This document shows positions 52,865 to 61,787 of a stretch of DNA of 64,000 bases, piece after piece. Both the position numbers and the translations under genes were made by a program. Positions within the stretch are counted from its first letter, which is position 1. Every line of letters starts with the position of its first letter. The stretch is from JAPLHP01 sp963720375 (GTDB taxonomy: Bacteria > Chloroflexota > Dehalococcoidia > UBA2247 > RBG-13-53-26). The notes under the pieces are model-generated. The model saw only the letters and a program-made list of their open reading frames with translations. It made no database searches and was not told the origin of the DNA. The stretch spans positions 62,001 to 126,000 of the forward strand of contig CAVRFM010000002.1 of the NCBI GenBank assembly GCA_963720375.1, written 5' to 3'.

Positions 52865-53623
52865 ATGACTACCACTGTTGTCATTGCCGGCAAGGGGGGG
52901 ACCGGTAAGACAACTATCTCCGCCCTTTTGATCCAGCTCCTTTCGCAGAAGGGAGCCGTGCTGGCTATTGATGCCGACCCTGCCACCAACCTCAACCAGG
53001 CCCTCGGTGTGCCCCTGGGGGACACGGTGGGCAGGATACGGGAGGAGATGACACTGGCAATAAAGCAGGGCACCATCAGCCCGGGGATATCCAAGCAGGA
53101 TTACCTGGACTATAAGATCACGGCAGCGCTGGAGGAGTCGAAGGGTTTTGACCTCCTGGCCATGGGGCGTCCTGAAGGACCCGGATGCTACTGTGCCGCC
53201 AACAACATGCTCCGCCTTTCTATCGATCGGGTAGGCCGCAATTACCGCTACGTTGTCATCGACAGCGAGGCCGGAATGGAGCACATCAGCCGTCAAACAA
53301 CCAGGGATATAGATATACTGCTCATTATCTCTGATCTTACCCAGAGAGGCATCAACACCGCTGCGGCCATGAAAGCACTGATAAAGGAGTTGCGGACCAG
53401 CGTGGGCAAGATTTGTCTGGTGGTCAATCGCTCTCCCAATGGACTGCCTCCTGAGATAAGAGATACAATCAATAAACAGGGTTTCGAACTGGTGGCTACC
53501 ATATCCCAGGACCCGAATCTGGCTGATTTGGAGGTCAAGGGATTGCCTACCACAGAGCTACCCGCAGACTCCCCCCTTCGAATCGGGGTGAGGGAACTGG
53601 CGAAGAGCATCGGACTTCAGTAA
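52865..53623 (+). CDS. cooC: CODH nickel-insertion ATPase, CooC/AcsF type, 252 aa
   Basis: This is a MinD/ParA-class ATPase that matures the Ni sites of CODH/ACS. The deviant Walker A is AGKGGTGKTTISALL near the N-terminus; the second region is AIDADPATNLNQALG. GPGCYCAANN carries the CxC pair used by CooC proteins to bind metal at the dimer interface. DSEAGMEHISRQTT is the Walker B-like segment. It starts ATG 52865, 10 bases after cdhE, inside the cluster it serves. Confidence 0.93.
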   Translation: MTTTVVIAGKGGTGKTTISALLIQLLSQKGAVLAIDADPATNLNQALGVPLGDTVGRIREEMTLAIKQGTISPGISKQDYLDYKITAALEESKGFDLLAMGRPEGPGCYCAANNMLRLSIDRVGRNYRYVVIDSEAGMEHISRQTTRDIDILLIISDLTQRGINTAAAMKALIKELRTSVGKICLVVNRSPNGLPPEIRDTINKQGFELVATISQDPNLADLEVKGLPTTELPADSPLRIGVRELAKSIGLQ

Positions 53624-53631
53624 AGAAAAAA

Positions 53632-54039
53632 ATGAGTCTCAAAGAGAAGCGATTGCTCAGTCTGAAGGAAATCGACGGTCCTCAGACTCCCCATGATGCC
53701 TTTCTCAAACGAGCCATAGAGCTGAGAGTGGAGGCGTTAGGTTATGTCAACAATGCCTCCAAGCTGGCAGACTACCTCGGCGGTGAGATAGAGGCCCTGG
53801 GGCTGGGCGAAGACTGGGCCATAAAAAAAGAGATTTTCCCGGGGATTGAAATCCATTTTATATACAGAGGTGCTAATGAGGAATTCCCCGGCAGCCTCAG
53901 TGTCCTCTACGGCGGCCGAAAGATTAGAAAAAACAAGGGAGAGGACCTGGTTGAACTCGCTATTGCCTGCCTGAACCACATGCTGCGATACGTCAGGGAA
54001 ACCACGGATAATCCCTCCGAAATCTGCATGAGAGTATGA
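53632..54039 (+). CDS. Hypothetical protein in the CODH/ACS cluster, 135 aa
   Basis: I do not recognise a family. It starts MSLKEKRLLSLKEIDGPQTP at ATG 53632, with only a poly-A stretch upstream and no clear Shine-Dalgarno, so it may be translated by coupling from cooC 9 bases before. The N-terminal half is helical (FLKRAIELRVEALGYVNNAS) and the second half beta-rich (GIEIHFIYRG, GSLSVLYGGRKIRK), with no Cys motif. The stop overlaps the start of the NuoE-like gene by 4 bases. The position suggests an accessory role in cofactor assembly or in linking the CODH and NADH modules. Confidence 0.72.
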   Translation: MSLKEKRLLSLKEIDGPQTPHDAFLKRAIELRVEALGYVNNASKLADYLGGEIEALGLGEDWAIKKEIFPGIEIHFIYRGANEEFPGSLSVLYGGRKIRKNKGEDLVELAIACLNHMLRYVRETTDNPSEICMRV

Positions 54040-54539
54040 AGGAAACAAGTTCCAGGAAGATCGCCGACCAGTTGAGGCAAATTCTCTCCGGACACCGGCC
54101 GGAAAGAGTTGAATTGATACCCATCTTGCAGGAAGTGGAGGAGAAGTTCGGCTATCTACCCCGGGAAGCCATGCTGGAGGTGGCCAATTTCACCAATATT
54201 CCCGCCAGCGCTGTCTACGGCGTAGCCACCTTCTATAATCGGTTTCGCTTCACTCCCCTGGGCAGACACCCTGTTAAAGCCTGTTTGGGAACTGCCTGTC
54301 ACATGCAGGGAGGAGCCCTGGTTCTGGAAGCCCTGGAAAGAGAGTTGGAGATTAAGGTAGGCAATATCACCCATGATGGAGAGTTCAGCCTGGACAGGGT
54401 TGCCTGCATTGGCTGCTGCGTTCTGGCTCCGGTGGTAGTCATAGGTGAGGATATCCACCCCAGAATGACGCCCTTCAAAGTAGAGGAGGTCATGGCCAAT
54501 CTCAAGGAAACCGGGCATCAGGAGACAACTGATAAGTAA
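54036..54539 (+). CDS. NuoE/HndA-like [2Fe-2S] subunit, second copy, 167 aa
   Basis: This is a second 24-kDa-type subunit. It has an N-terminal helical domain (IPILQEVEEKFGYLPREAML, FTNIPASAVYGVATFYNRF) and a thioredoxin-like [2Fe-2S] domain with four Cys in CLGTACHMQG and CIGCCVLAPVVVIG. It starts ATG 54036, overlapping the previous stop (ATGA). It is more like canonical NuoE than the copy at 46629, so the two were probably acquired separately or diverged long ago. It pairs with the NuoF-like gene 24 bases downstream. Confidence 0.93.
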   Translation: MKETSSRKIADQLRQILSGHRPERVELIPILQEVEEKFGYLPREAMLEVANFTNIPASAVYGVATFYNRFRFTPLGRHPVKACLGTACHMQGGALVLEALERELEIKVGNITHDGEFSLDRVACIGCCVLAPVVVIGEDIHPRMTPFKVEEVMANLKETGHQETTDK

Positions 54540-54563
54540 TCAGGGATCAGCCGTAGCTAATAA

Positions 54564-56441
54564 ATGACTTTCGACCAGATTCAGCATCAGGCCATCTCCG
54601 AATGGGAAGCGTTGCAGCAGAGGACCCGCATCCTTGTCGGCACCGCCACGTGCGGCAGAGCCGCCGGTTCTATTGACGTGGTGAGCGCCTTTGAAACAGA
54701 GATAAAAAGGCAAAATGCTGATGCCTCCGTTATCCGGGTGGGCTGCATGGGTCTTTGCTACGCGGAACCACTCGTCGTCATCATTAAGCCGGAAAACTTC
54801 AGCGTTTGCTACAACAACATATCCCCGGAAACTGCCCATCGCCTTGTGGAGGGCTATGTGCTGGGTGATGATCCCTGTCTTGAGCTCGCGCTCGGCACCT
54901 TCGAGGTTGCCAACGGGCAGGCCCCCTCCATTCCCGAGTTGTCCCGATATGAACACGAGCAGCGCCTGATACTGCGGCATTGCGGCTACATCGACCCCGA
55001 GAATATAAACCACTATATCGGCCGCGGCGGCTACAGCAGCCTGGCCAAGGCACTGGGAAAATCCCCTACGGAAATCATCGCCGAAATCAAGAGATCAGGG
55101 CTGAGGGGCCGGGGGGGAGCGGGGTTTCCCGCCGGCACGAAGTGGGAACTGTGTTTCAAGGCACAAGGGCAGCCGAAATATGTCATCTGCAATGCTGACG
55201 AGGGTGATCCCGGTGCTTTCATAGACCGCGCCATTCTGGAGAGCGATCCCCACTCCGTAATCGAAGGCATGATTATCGCCGGATACTCAATGGGCACGCC
55301 TCACGGCTATGTCTACATCAGGGACGAATACCCGCTGGCAGTCAAGCGCCTGCGGCTGGCGCTGAAGCAGGCAGAGGCAGCGGGTATCCTGGGACACAAC
55401 ATCCTGGGCAGCAATTTCAGTTTCCGAATCGAAGTCGCAGAGGGAGCCGGTGCCTTCGTCTGCGGCGAAGCCAGTGCCCTGATGTACTCCATAGAAGGCA
55501 AACGGGGTATGCCCAGAGTGAGGCCGCCGCACTCGACCGAGTCAGGCCTGTGGCAAAAGCCAACACTGCTTAACAACGTGAAGACATTCGCCAGCGTGCC
55601 GCTCATAATCGACCGCGGAGGAGACTGGTTTGCCGGCATCGGGACCGAAGGAAGCAAAGGCACAGCGGTGTTCGCACTGGCAGGCAAGGCAGCTCACACC
55701 GGACTGGTGGAGGTCCCCATGGGTACGACACTGCGCCAGGTTATCTTCGGGGTCGGGGGCGGGATGCAGGGCAACAGAAAGTTCAAAGCTGTGCAGATCG
55801 GCGGACCCTCGGGGGGCTGCCTCCCCGGAAGCTTATTGGACACGCCGGTTGACTTCGACTCGCTCACTGAGGCCGGCTCTCTGATGGGGTCCGGCGGCAT
55901 GATAGTGCTGGACGAAGACAACTGCATGGTGGACGCCGCCCATTACTTCGTTGACTTCATCCAAAAGGAGTCGTGCGGCAAGTGCACCATGTGCCGGCTG
56001 GGTACAAAGCAGATGCTGGACATACTGGCTGACATCACCACGGGCAAAGGAGAGATAGAGTCTCTCGACCTGCTCACTGATCTGGCTCAAGACGTCAGAG
56101 CAGGCTCACTCTGCGGCCTGGGCAGGTCAGCACCGAATCCCGTTCTGACTACCCTTCGTTACTTCCGGGATGAATACGAAGCGCATATCACAGAGAAGCG
56201 TTGCCCGGCGCTGGTTTGCAAGGAGCTGATTGCCTACTATATACTCCCCGACAAGTGCCATAAGGGGTGCGAACACTGCGTGCTCTCCTGCCCCGTCGAG
56301 GCAATAAGCAGCGACGAGGCAAGAGGCATAAAGGTCATCGACCAGAAAAAATGCACCAAGTGCGGGAGTTGCATCACCATCTGTCCCACCGAGTACAATG
56401 CGGTGATAAAGCTCTCGCCTCCCGATACCGTGCCGAAATAG
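54564..56441 (+). CDS. NuoF/HndC-like NADH-binding flavoprotein, second copy, 625 aa
   Basis: It has the same layout as the first copy. The FMN/NADH core has GRGGAGFPAGTKWEL, NADEGDPGAFIDRAIL and EGAGAFVCGEASALM. The [4Fe-4S] site is ESCGKCTMCRLG, and two ferredoxin-like motifs lie at the C-terminus (CHKGCEHCVLSCPVEAI, CTKCGSCITICP). In the N-terminal thioredoxin-like domain the first Cys ligand is replaced (VGTATCGRAAGS in place of C-x4-C), so this [2Fe-2S] cluster may be absent or altered. The start at 54564 lacks a strong ribosome site. It ends 16 bases before the acyl-CoA synthetase genes. Confidence 0.94.
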   Translation: MTFDQIQHQAISEWEALQQRTRILVGTATCGRAAGSIDVVSAFETEIKRQNADASVIRVGCMGLCYAEPLVVIIKPENFSVCYNNISPETAHRLVEGYVLGDDPCLELALGTFEVANGQAPSIPELSRYEHEQRLILRHCGYIDPENINHYIGRGGYSSLAKALGKSPTEIIAEIKRSGLRGRGGAGFPAGTKWELCFKAQGQPKYVICNADEGDPGAFIDRAILESDPHSVIEGMIIAGYSMGTPHGYVYIRDEYPLAVKRLRLALKQAEAAGILGHNILGSNFSFRIEVAEGAGAFVCGEASALMYSIEGKRGMPRVRPPHSTESGLWQKPTLLNNVKTFASVPLIIDRGGDWFAGIGTEGSKGTAVFALAGKAAHTGLVEVPMGTTLRQVIFGVGGGMQGNRKFKAVQIGGPSGGCLPGSLLDTPVDFDSLTEAGSLMGSGGMIVLDEDNCMVDAAHYFVDFIQKESCGKCTMCRLGTKQMLDILADITTGKGEIESLDLLTDLAQDVRAGSLCGLGRSAPNPVLTTLRYFRDEYEAHITEKRCPALVCKELIAYYILPDKCHKGCEHCVLSCPVEAISSDEARGIKVIDQKKCTKCGSCITICPTEYNAVIKLSPPDTVPK

Positions 56442-56457
56442 ACTTGATGGAGAAACT

Positions 56458-57906
56458 ATGACTCAAAAGAAAACGCACAATTCACTCGATGCAGTATTCA
56501 CCCCGGCTTCAGTTGCCGTCGCCGGCGCCTCTCCCGGTAAGCAGGGGCAGTTGTTTCTCGACAGCGTGCTCGCCTCCGGTTTCAAGGGCAAAGTCTATGC
56601 CATAAACTCCAAGGGCGAGGAAATCTCGGGTTTGAAAGCATACACCAGCCTCAAAAACATACCCGGGCCTGTTGACTACCTCATCTGCTGCATACCGGCT
56701 CCTGCAGTACCTCAACTGATCAGAGACTGTGCAGACAAAGGAGTAAAGGCGGTCGCGGTATTCACGGCCGGCTTCTCAGAAAGCGGGACCGAAGAGGGTA
56801 AGCGACTGGAAATGGAGGTATCCCGCCTGGCACGGGCCACTGGAGTGCGGGTTATAGGTCCCAACTGCCTGGGAGTATATTCGCCAAAGGTAGGCTTCTC
56901 GTACACCTCCGACTTCCCCAGCGAAAGTGGGAACGTGGCCTTCGTTTGCCAGAGCGGCGGCAATTCGGTCTATACAACCCGCGCGGCTATCTATAGAGGC
57001 GTTCGCTTCAGCAAGGTCATCTCCTACGGGAACGCGTGTGACGTCAACGAATGCGAGTTGCTGGAATACCTTATTCAGGATGACGAAACCAAGGTCGTGG
57101 CCGTATACATTGAGGGAACAAAAGACGGCCCGCGTTTCTATCGAGCCCTGGCGGAGCTCGCCAGAACAAAGCCGGTGGTAGTTCTCAAGGGGGGATATAC
57201 CCAGCCCGGGGCAAAAACGGCTGCTTCGCACACCGGGTCCCTCGCCGGCTCCGATCAGGTATGGAATGAGCTTCTACAGCAGGCCGGAGCCGTCCGCGTC
57301 TACAGCCTGGAGGAACTGGTTGATATGCTGGTCACCTTCTCCCTTCTTCGAGTGCCGCAGGGAAGGAGGGTAGGTATATTCGGAGGTGGAGGCGGAGCCG
57401 CTGTCCTGGCAACCGATGACTGGGCCAAACACGGTTTTGTCCTGCCGCCGCTGCCTCAGGTAGTAAAGGAGGAGCTCAGAAGCTCTGTTCCTAACGAAGC
57501 CGGGTTGATCCTGCATAACCCCATTGACCTTTCTTCTTTTGCCTACAGCGAACGTTTCTATAATCTCATCAAGAGGTTGCTGGTCTATGAAGGATTCGCT
57601 GATATATCAATCATTCACATCGGTTTCGGACAGGCCGCCTGGTTCTCCACTTCTGTCTTCGATGCTGAGATCAATTTCTTCAGGGATGCAGTTATAAAAC
57701 TATACAGCGAGGTAGACCAGCCTCTGGCACTGGTGATGCATTATCTCATCACCGGTTGGGACTGGCAGAAGGGGATAGAGGACTTGCAGCGGGGTTGCGC
57801 CGCGGCAGGCATACCCGTCTATCATTCCATGGCAAGCGCAGCCAAAGCCATCGACCGGTTGCTGCAATATAATGAAAAACGAGCGGCTGCAGGAGATGGT
57901 AAGTAG
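56458..57906 (+). CDS. ADP-forming acyl-CoA synthetase alpha-subunit-like protein, copy 1, 482 aa
   Basis: This is a CoA-binding Rossmann domain (VAVAGASPGKQGQLFLDS) followed by two succinyl-CoA-ligase-like domains. The likely phosphohistidine is in KTAASHTGSLAGSDQVW. These enzymes convert acyl-CoA, ADP and Pi to acid, CoA and ATP, but only together with an ATP-grasp beta subunit, which is not fused and not in the window. ATG 56458 is 16 bases after the NuoF-like gene, so it probably belongs to the cluster. Two paralogues follow in tandem. If active with acetyl-CoA it would complete an energy-conserving acetate-forming route; other acyl-CoAs are possible. Confidence 0.9.
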   Translation: MTQKKTHNSLDAVFTPASVAVAGASPGKQGQLFLDSVLASGFKGKVYAINSKGEEISGLKAYTSLKNIPGPVDYLICCIPAPAVPQLIRDCADKGVKAVAVFTAGFSESGTEEGKRLEMEVSRLARATGVRVIGPNCLGVYSPKVGFSYTSDFPSESGNVAFVCQSGGNSVYTTRAAIYRGVRFSKVISYGNACDVNECELLEYLIQDDETKVVAVYIEGTKDGPRFYRALAELARTKPVVVLKGGYTQPGAKTAASHTGSLAGSDQVWNELLQQAGAVRVYSLEELVDMLVTFSLLRVPQGRRVGIFGGGGGAAVLATDDWAKHGFVLPPLPQVVKEELRSSVPNEAGLILHNPIDLSSFAYSERFYNLIKRLLVYEGFADISIIHIGFGQAAWFSTSVFDAEINFFRDAVIKLYSEVDQPLALVMHYLITGWDWQKGIEDLQRGCAAAGIPVYHSMASAAKAIDRLLQYNEKRAAAGDGK

Positions 57907-57978
57907 AAAGGACTGTTATCAGGTTAGTCTCATTGTCTGTTGTCTGACCCCAATTTATTTTTAAGGTGGTGAATCAAG

Positions 57979-59412
57979 ATGAAGTCTCTGGATTCTGTTT
58001 TCTATCCGACGTCCATCGCCATTGCCGGGGCCTCTCCGGGCAAATCAGGGCAGTGGTTTCTCGACAGCATACGTACCTCCGGCTTTAAAGGCAGCATGTA
58101 TGCCATCAATCCCAAAGGCGTCGAAGTATCCGGCTTGCCCGCTTACACGAACATCAAAGACATCCCGGGCCCTGTTGACTACGTTATCTGCTGCATACCG
58201 GCCCCCGCAGTGCCGCAACTGGTAAAGGACTGCGCTGCGAAGGGCGTGAAAACGATAGCCATCTACACTTCCGGATTCTCGGAGATCGGGACTGAAGAGG
58301 GCAGGCAGCTGGAGAAGGAGATCGTGCGTCTGGCTCGAGCCGCAGGAATACGCCTCATCGGTCCCAACTGTTTGGGGGTCTATTCTCCCAAAGTCGGGCT
58401 GACCTTCGCATCGGACTTCCCCAGGCGCGTGGGGAAGGTGGCGCTGATGGGACAGAGCGGCGGCAACACCTCCTATCTGCTCCGGGCCTCCAGCCAGAGG
58501 GGCGTCCGGTTCAGCAAGGCGGTGTCATACGGGAATGCCTGCGATGTCACCGAGACAGACCTGCTGGAATACTTTGCTCAGGATCCCGAGACGGAGATTG
58601 TGGCCGCCTACATCGAAGGTGTCAAGGATGGAGAGCGCTTCCACAAAGTCCTGAGCGAGATGTCCGCAGTCAAGCCGGTTCTCATCCTCAAAGGCGGGTA
58701 CACCAAAGCCGGCGGAGAAATAGCTGCTTCACATACCGGCTCCCTGGCCGGCTCTGCCGAGGTCTGGGAGAGCCTGATGCGCCAGACCGGGGCCATCAGC
58801 GTCTGTAGTCTGGAAGAAATGGTGGACCTGCTGGTGACTTTCACACTGCTGCCCCTCCCTAAAGGCTGGAAGGCCGGCGTGTTCGGAGCCGGCGGGGGCG
58901 CCAGCGTCCTGGCCACCGACGAGTTGACCAGCGCCGGCTTCACCGTGCCCAGGCTGCCGCCGGAACTGGTCAAGGAACTGATGGGCCGTTTCGGCAACAC
59001 CGCAGGGATGATCTTCAAGAACCCCATCGACCTCTCCATGGTGGGTTACAGCGAGGGCTTCCACGACGCAATCAAGAGACTTATGACCTATAAGAAGGGC
59101 GAGTGGTTCGATTTCAGTCTGATTCACGCCGGTTTCGGCCAGGCGGCGTGGTTCACATCATCTGCATTCGATACCGAAACCGATCAATTCCGCGACTTTG
59201 TCACCCGGATCTACAAGGAAACGGACAAGCCCATGGCTCTGGTGCTGCAATTCCTGATCACCAACTGGGACTGGCAGAAGGCCCTGGACTTGCAGCGGGG
59301 CTGCAGCGACTCGGGGATGCCTGTCTATCATTCCATGGGAAGCGCCGCCAGGGCGATCAACCGGTTCCTCAGCTACCACGAGGGCAAGCAGACATCAACG
59401 AGATGCGCTTGA
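57979..59412 (+). CDS. ADP-forming acyl-CoA synthetase alpha-subunit-like protein, copy 2, 477 aa
   Basis: It is closely similar to copy 1 along its length: IAIAGASPGKSGQWFLDS, ICCIPAPAVPQLVKDCA, IGPNCLGVYSPKVGL and EIAASHTGSLAGSAEVW with the likely phosphohistidine. ATG 57979 follows AAGGTGGTG. The 72-base gap from copy 1 shows no terminator. No ATP-grasp domain is present. The three-copy arrangement suggests different acyl specificities for a shared beta subunit, but this is inference. Confidence 0.9.
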   Translation: MKSLDSVFYPTSIAIAGASPGKSGQWFLDSIRTSGFKGSMYAINPKGVEVSGLPAYTNIKDIPGPVDYVICCIPAPAVPQLVKDCAAKGVKTIAIYTSGFSEIGTEEGRQLEKEIVRLARAAGIRLIGPNCLGVYSPKVGLTFASDFPRRVGKVALMGQSGGNTSYLLRASSQRGVRFSKAVSYGNACDVTETDLLEYFAQDPETEIVAAYIEGVKDGERFHKVLSEMSAVKPVLILKGGYTKAGGEIAASHTGSLAGSAEVWESLMRQTGAISVCSLEEMVDLLVTFTLLPLPKGWKAGVFGAGGGASVLATDELTSAGFTVPRLPPELVKELMGRFGNTAGMIFKNPIDLSMVGYSEGFHDAIKRLMTYKKGEWFDFSLIHAGFGQAAWFTSSAFDTETDQFRDFVTRIYKETDKPMALVLQFLITNWDWQKALDLQRGCSDSGMPVYHSMGSAARAINRFLSYHEGKQTSTRCA

Positions 59413-59488
59413 GGATGGTTTTTACGAATGCCTGACTCCTCCTGCATACAATGCGGGCCGGCAACTCAGCACAGTCGAGGTTTGAACA

Positions 59489-60928
59489 ATGAACAAGAAT
59501 GAGGCACTGGACCTGGTCTTCAATCTTCAGTCTGTAGCCATTATCGGCGTGGCCGGGGGCGATTCCGGGTTCAACACAGGGCGGTTGTTCTTAAACCACA
59601 TCCTCGAGTACGGGTTCAAAGGCAAGATCTATGTGGTCAACGCTAAGGGTGGCGAGGTCCTGGGATTGAAGCTCTATCCTCATCTGAAGGATATCCCGGA
59701 ACCGGTGGACTATGTCATCTCCTGCATACCGGCCCCATTCGTACCCCAGTTGATCAAAGACTCGGCTGAAAAAGGTGTAAAGGTGATTTGCCTCTTTACC
59801 TCCGGGTTCTCTGAATTCGGAACACAAAAGGGCAGGGAACTGGAGAAGGAGGTCCAGCAGCTGGCCCGGGCAACAGGGGTGCGCATTATCGGCCCCAACT
59901 GTCTGGGGATATATTCTCCCGGGGCACGCTTCTCCTTTGCCCCTGATCTCCCCCACGAGACCGGGCCGGTGTCCTTCATCTGCCAGAGCGGCGGCAATAC
60001 GCTCTACCTGGTGCGGGCTGCTGCGGCCAGAGGCATCCGGTTCAACAAGGTCATCTCTTATGGAAATGCCTGCGACATCGACGAATCGGACCTGCTGGAA
60101 TACCTCAGCCAGGATAAGGAAACGGAGATAGTGGCCGCCTATATCGAGGGGGTGAAAGACGGCCGGCGCTTCTACCGCACCCTCCGGAGACTGTCAGCCA
60201 GGAAGCCGGTGGTGGTCTTGAAAGGAGGGCGTACACGGGCTGGCGCAGTGGTGGCAGCTTCCCATACCGCTTCTCTGGCCGCATCACATGAAATATGGAC
60301 CAGGGCGGTGCAGCAGGCAGGAGCGATTCCTGTCGACACCCTGGATGAGATGGCCGACATGTTAGTTACCCTCTCTTACATGCCGCCGCTTCAGGGCAAG
60401 AAGCTCGCCATGATCGGCGTAGGCGGCGGGGCCGGTGTCCTGGCCACCGACGATTGGGACGAGGCCGGTTTCATCCTTCCCAGCCTGCCCGAGCAGATCA
60501 GACAGGCGTTCCGGGTTGCTCTGGGCAATGATGCCGGGACAATCCTGAGCAACCCTGTGGACATCCCCCATCTTGGCTTCGGTCATGAAGCCTTCCATAA
60601 TGCTATCGGCAAACTGCATAATTTCGGAGGAATTGACCTGCTGGTCTTTCATCTACCCGTCAGAGGTATTATGCTGTCCATCGCCGTTGCTCCCATTTTA
60701 CTCGACCGTGAAACCGAGATCATCCTCAAGATGCACCATGAGTCAGGCAAGCCAATAGCAGTAGTGGTGCATTACATGGCTACAGGAGAGGGCTGGCACT
60801 TCGCCGCAAAGTATGTTCAGGAATTCTACGAGGATGGCTTGCCTGTCTATTATTCGATAGCCAGCGCGGCCAGGGCCATCGACCGGTTCATCCGCTATCA
60901 CAAAAACAGAGAAGAAGCCAAAACCTAG
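59489..60928 (+). CDS. ADP-forming acyl-CoA synthetase alpha-subunit-like protein, copy 3, 479 aa
   Basis: This is the third tandem paralogue and the most diverged. The Rossmann loop reads IIGVAGGDSGFNTGRLFL rather than AGASPGK, and the His motif reads AASHTASLAASHEIW, so the Gly residues after the His are changed to Ala. The His itself is kept. IGPNCLGIYSPGARF and FICQSGGNTLYL remain. Its substrate or activity may differ from copies 1 and 2. ATG 59489 follows CGAGGTTTG (moderate ribosome site). It is the last gene of the plus-strand cluster. After it, a short GGAGACCCTTCGGCTTCG-type hairpin near 60967 resembles small dispersed repeats of such genomes. Confidence 0.88.
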   Translation: MNKNEALDLVFNLQSVAIIGVAGGDSGFNTGRLFLNHILEYGFKGKIYVVNAKGGEVLGLKLYPHLKDIPEPVDYVISCIPAPFVPQLIKDSAEKGVKVICLFTSGFSEFGTQKGRELEKEVQQLARATGVRIIGPNCLGIYSPGARFSFAPDLPHETGPVSFICQSGGNTLYLVRAAAARGIRFNKVISYGNACDIDESDLLEYLSQDKETEIVAAYIEGVKDGRRFYRTLRRLSARKPVVVLKGGRTRAGAVVAASHTASLAASHEIWTRAVQQAGAIPVDTLDEMADMLVTLSYMPPLQGKKLAMIGVGGGAGVLATDDWDEAGFILPSLPEQIRQAFRVALGNDAGTILSNPVDIPHLGFGHEAFHNAIGKLHNFGGIDLLVFHLPVRGIMLSIAVAPILLDRETEIILKMHHESGKPIAVVVHYMATGEGWHFAAKYVQEFYEDGLPVYYSIASAARAIDRFIRYHKNREEAKT

Positions 60929-61136
60929 TGCTTAGTTACAAAAACAGGCGCTATTTGCTCTGTGGAAGGAGACCCTTCGGCTTCGCTCAGGGTGACAAAC
61001 CGCCTAAATGCCATGGGCTGGAATGGGCCGATCCAAAAAGACTTCCTTTTGGGACTTTAGAAAAGGGATCGCCAGATTAGCCGCTGAAGGCAGTCGGGTG
61101 GAGGGTCTTGTTAGGTGGCAATCAATGCCCCAGAGA

Positions 61137-61778
61137 CTAATCCTCCGGGCCGTACAGGGCGCCTCGGGCCGTGCGTACACTACATATGTGATCCATTTTG
61201 ACCCACAGGTTTGTTCGGAGCAACGATTTGGAGGGGTCGGGGATGAGTTCCAGGTAATCATTCAGGCTACCTCGAACCGCGGCATGGAATCGCTTCACGT
61301 CGATGATGTACCCCCGGCCGTCCGCGACCTTCTGTAGCAGGGCTGGCTGATTTCGTCGGATTAACCACATTTCTTTGGCCTCGGCCTGATGCAACAGGCC
61401 GCATCGAATGTCGGTGTAAAACGACTTCCGTGCCTTCCCATCGAAATCAGGCTGAAATCGCTTGCCTTCAAGGAATCGCTTCACCATCTGTTCGGATTGA
61501 CCACGGCCGTCTGTGACGCCGTCATTGAATTGCTGAATGGCTTCGACAAGTAAGCTATCGATGGCGAGAACCACGAACCCCGAATGCTCATGCCTCAAGC
61601 AGTTGCTGGCAAACCGGAGGAATCGACCCTCCAACCGATCCCGGACGATGTCAGCCGCTGCCTGCCAGTGGTCCGTGTTATCCGGTTCAAGGGCGTACCA
61701 ACTAACTGAGGTGTACCTAGGAGAGATTCGCAGCGCGTCAATCATACCCCCAACTTCCTTCGGAATACCGACCGGCAT
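61137..61778 (-). CDS. Hypothetical protein, 213 aa
   Basis: I do not recognise this protein. It starts MPVGIPKEVGGMIDALRIS at ATG 61778 and is predicted cytoplasmic, mixed helix/strand. Notable segments are FASNCLRHEHSGFVVLAIDS, MVKRFLEGKRFQPDF and FYTDIRCGLLHQAEAKEMW, the last with a conserved-looking R-x-G-L-x-H pattern, which is typical of helical nucleotide- or RNA-acting domains in accessory genes. It lies 9 bases after a short damaged frame. Its base composition differs from the CODH cluster, which fits an accessory region. A TATAAT with extended -10 at 62003-62011 could serve both. Confidence 0.72.
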   Translation of the reverse strand: MPVGIPKEVGGMIDALRISPRYTSVSWYALEPDNTDHWQAAADIVRDRLEGRFLRFASNCLRHEHSGFVVLAIDSLLVEAIQQFNDGVTDGRGQSEQMVKRFLEGKRFQPDFDGKARKSFYTDIRCGLLHQAEAKEMWLIRRNQPALLQKVADGRGYIIDVKRFHAAVRGSLNDYLELIPDPSKSLLRTNLWVKMDHICSVRTARGALYGPED

Positions 61779-61787
61779 CTAGCTGTT

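Noticed and set aside
51980..53296. Long open frame (438 codons) on the minus strand
   Set aside because: Antisense to cdhE and cooC, with no recognisable motif; a shadow frame.
61004..61337. Plus- and minus-strand frames overlapping the end of the 213-aa gene
   Set aside because: They are alternative frames of the called gene or of non-coding flank, without start signals.
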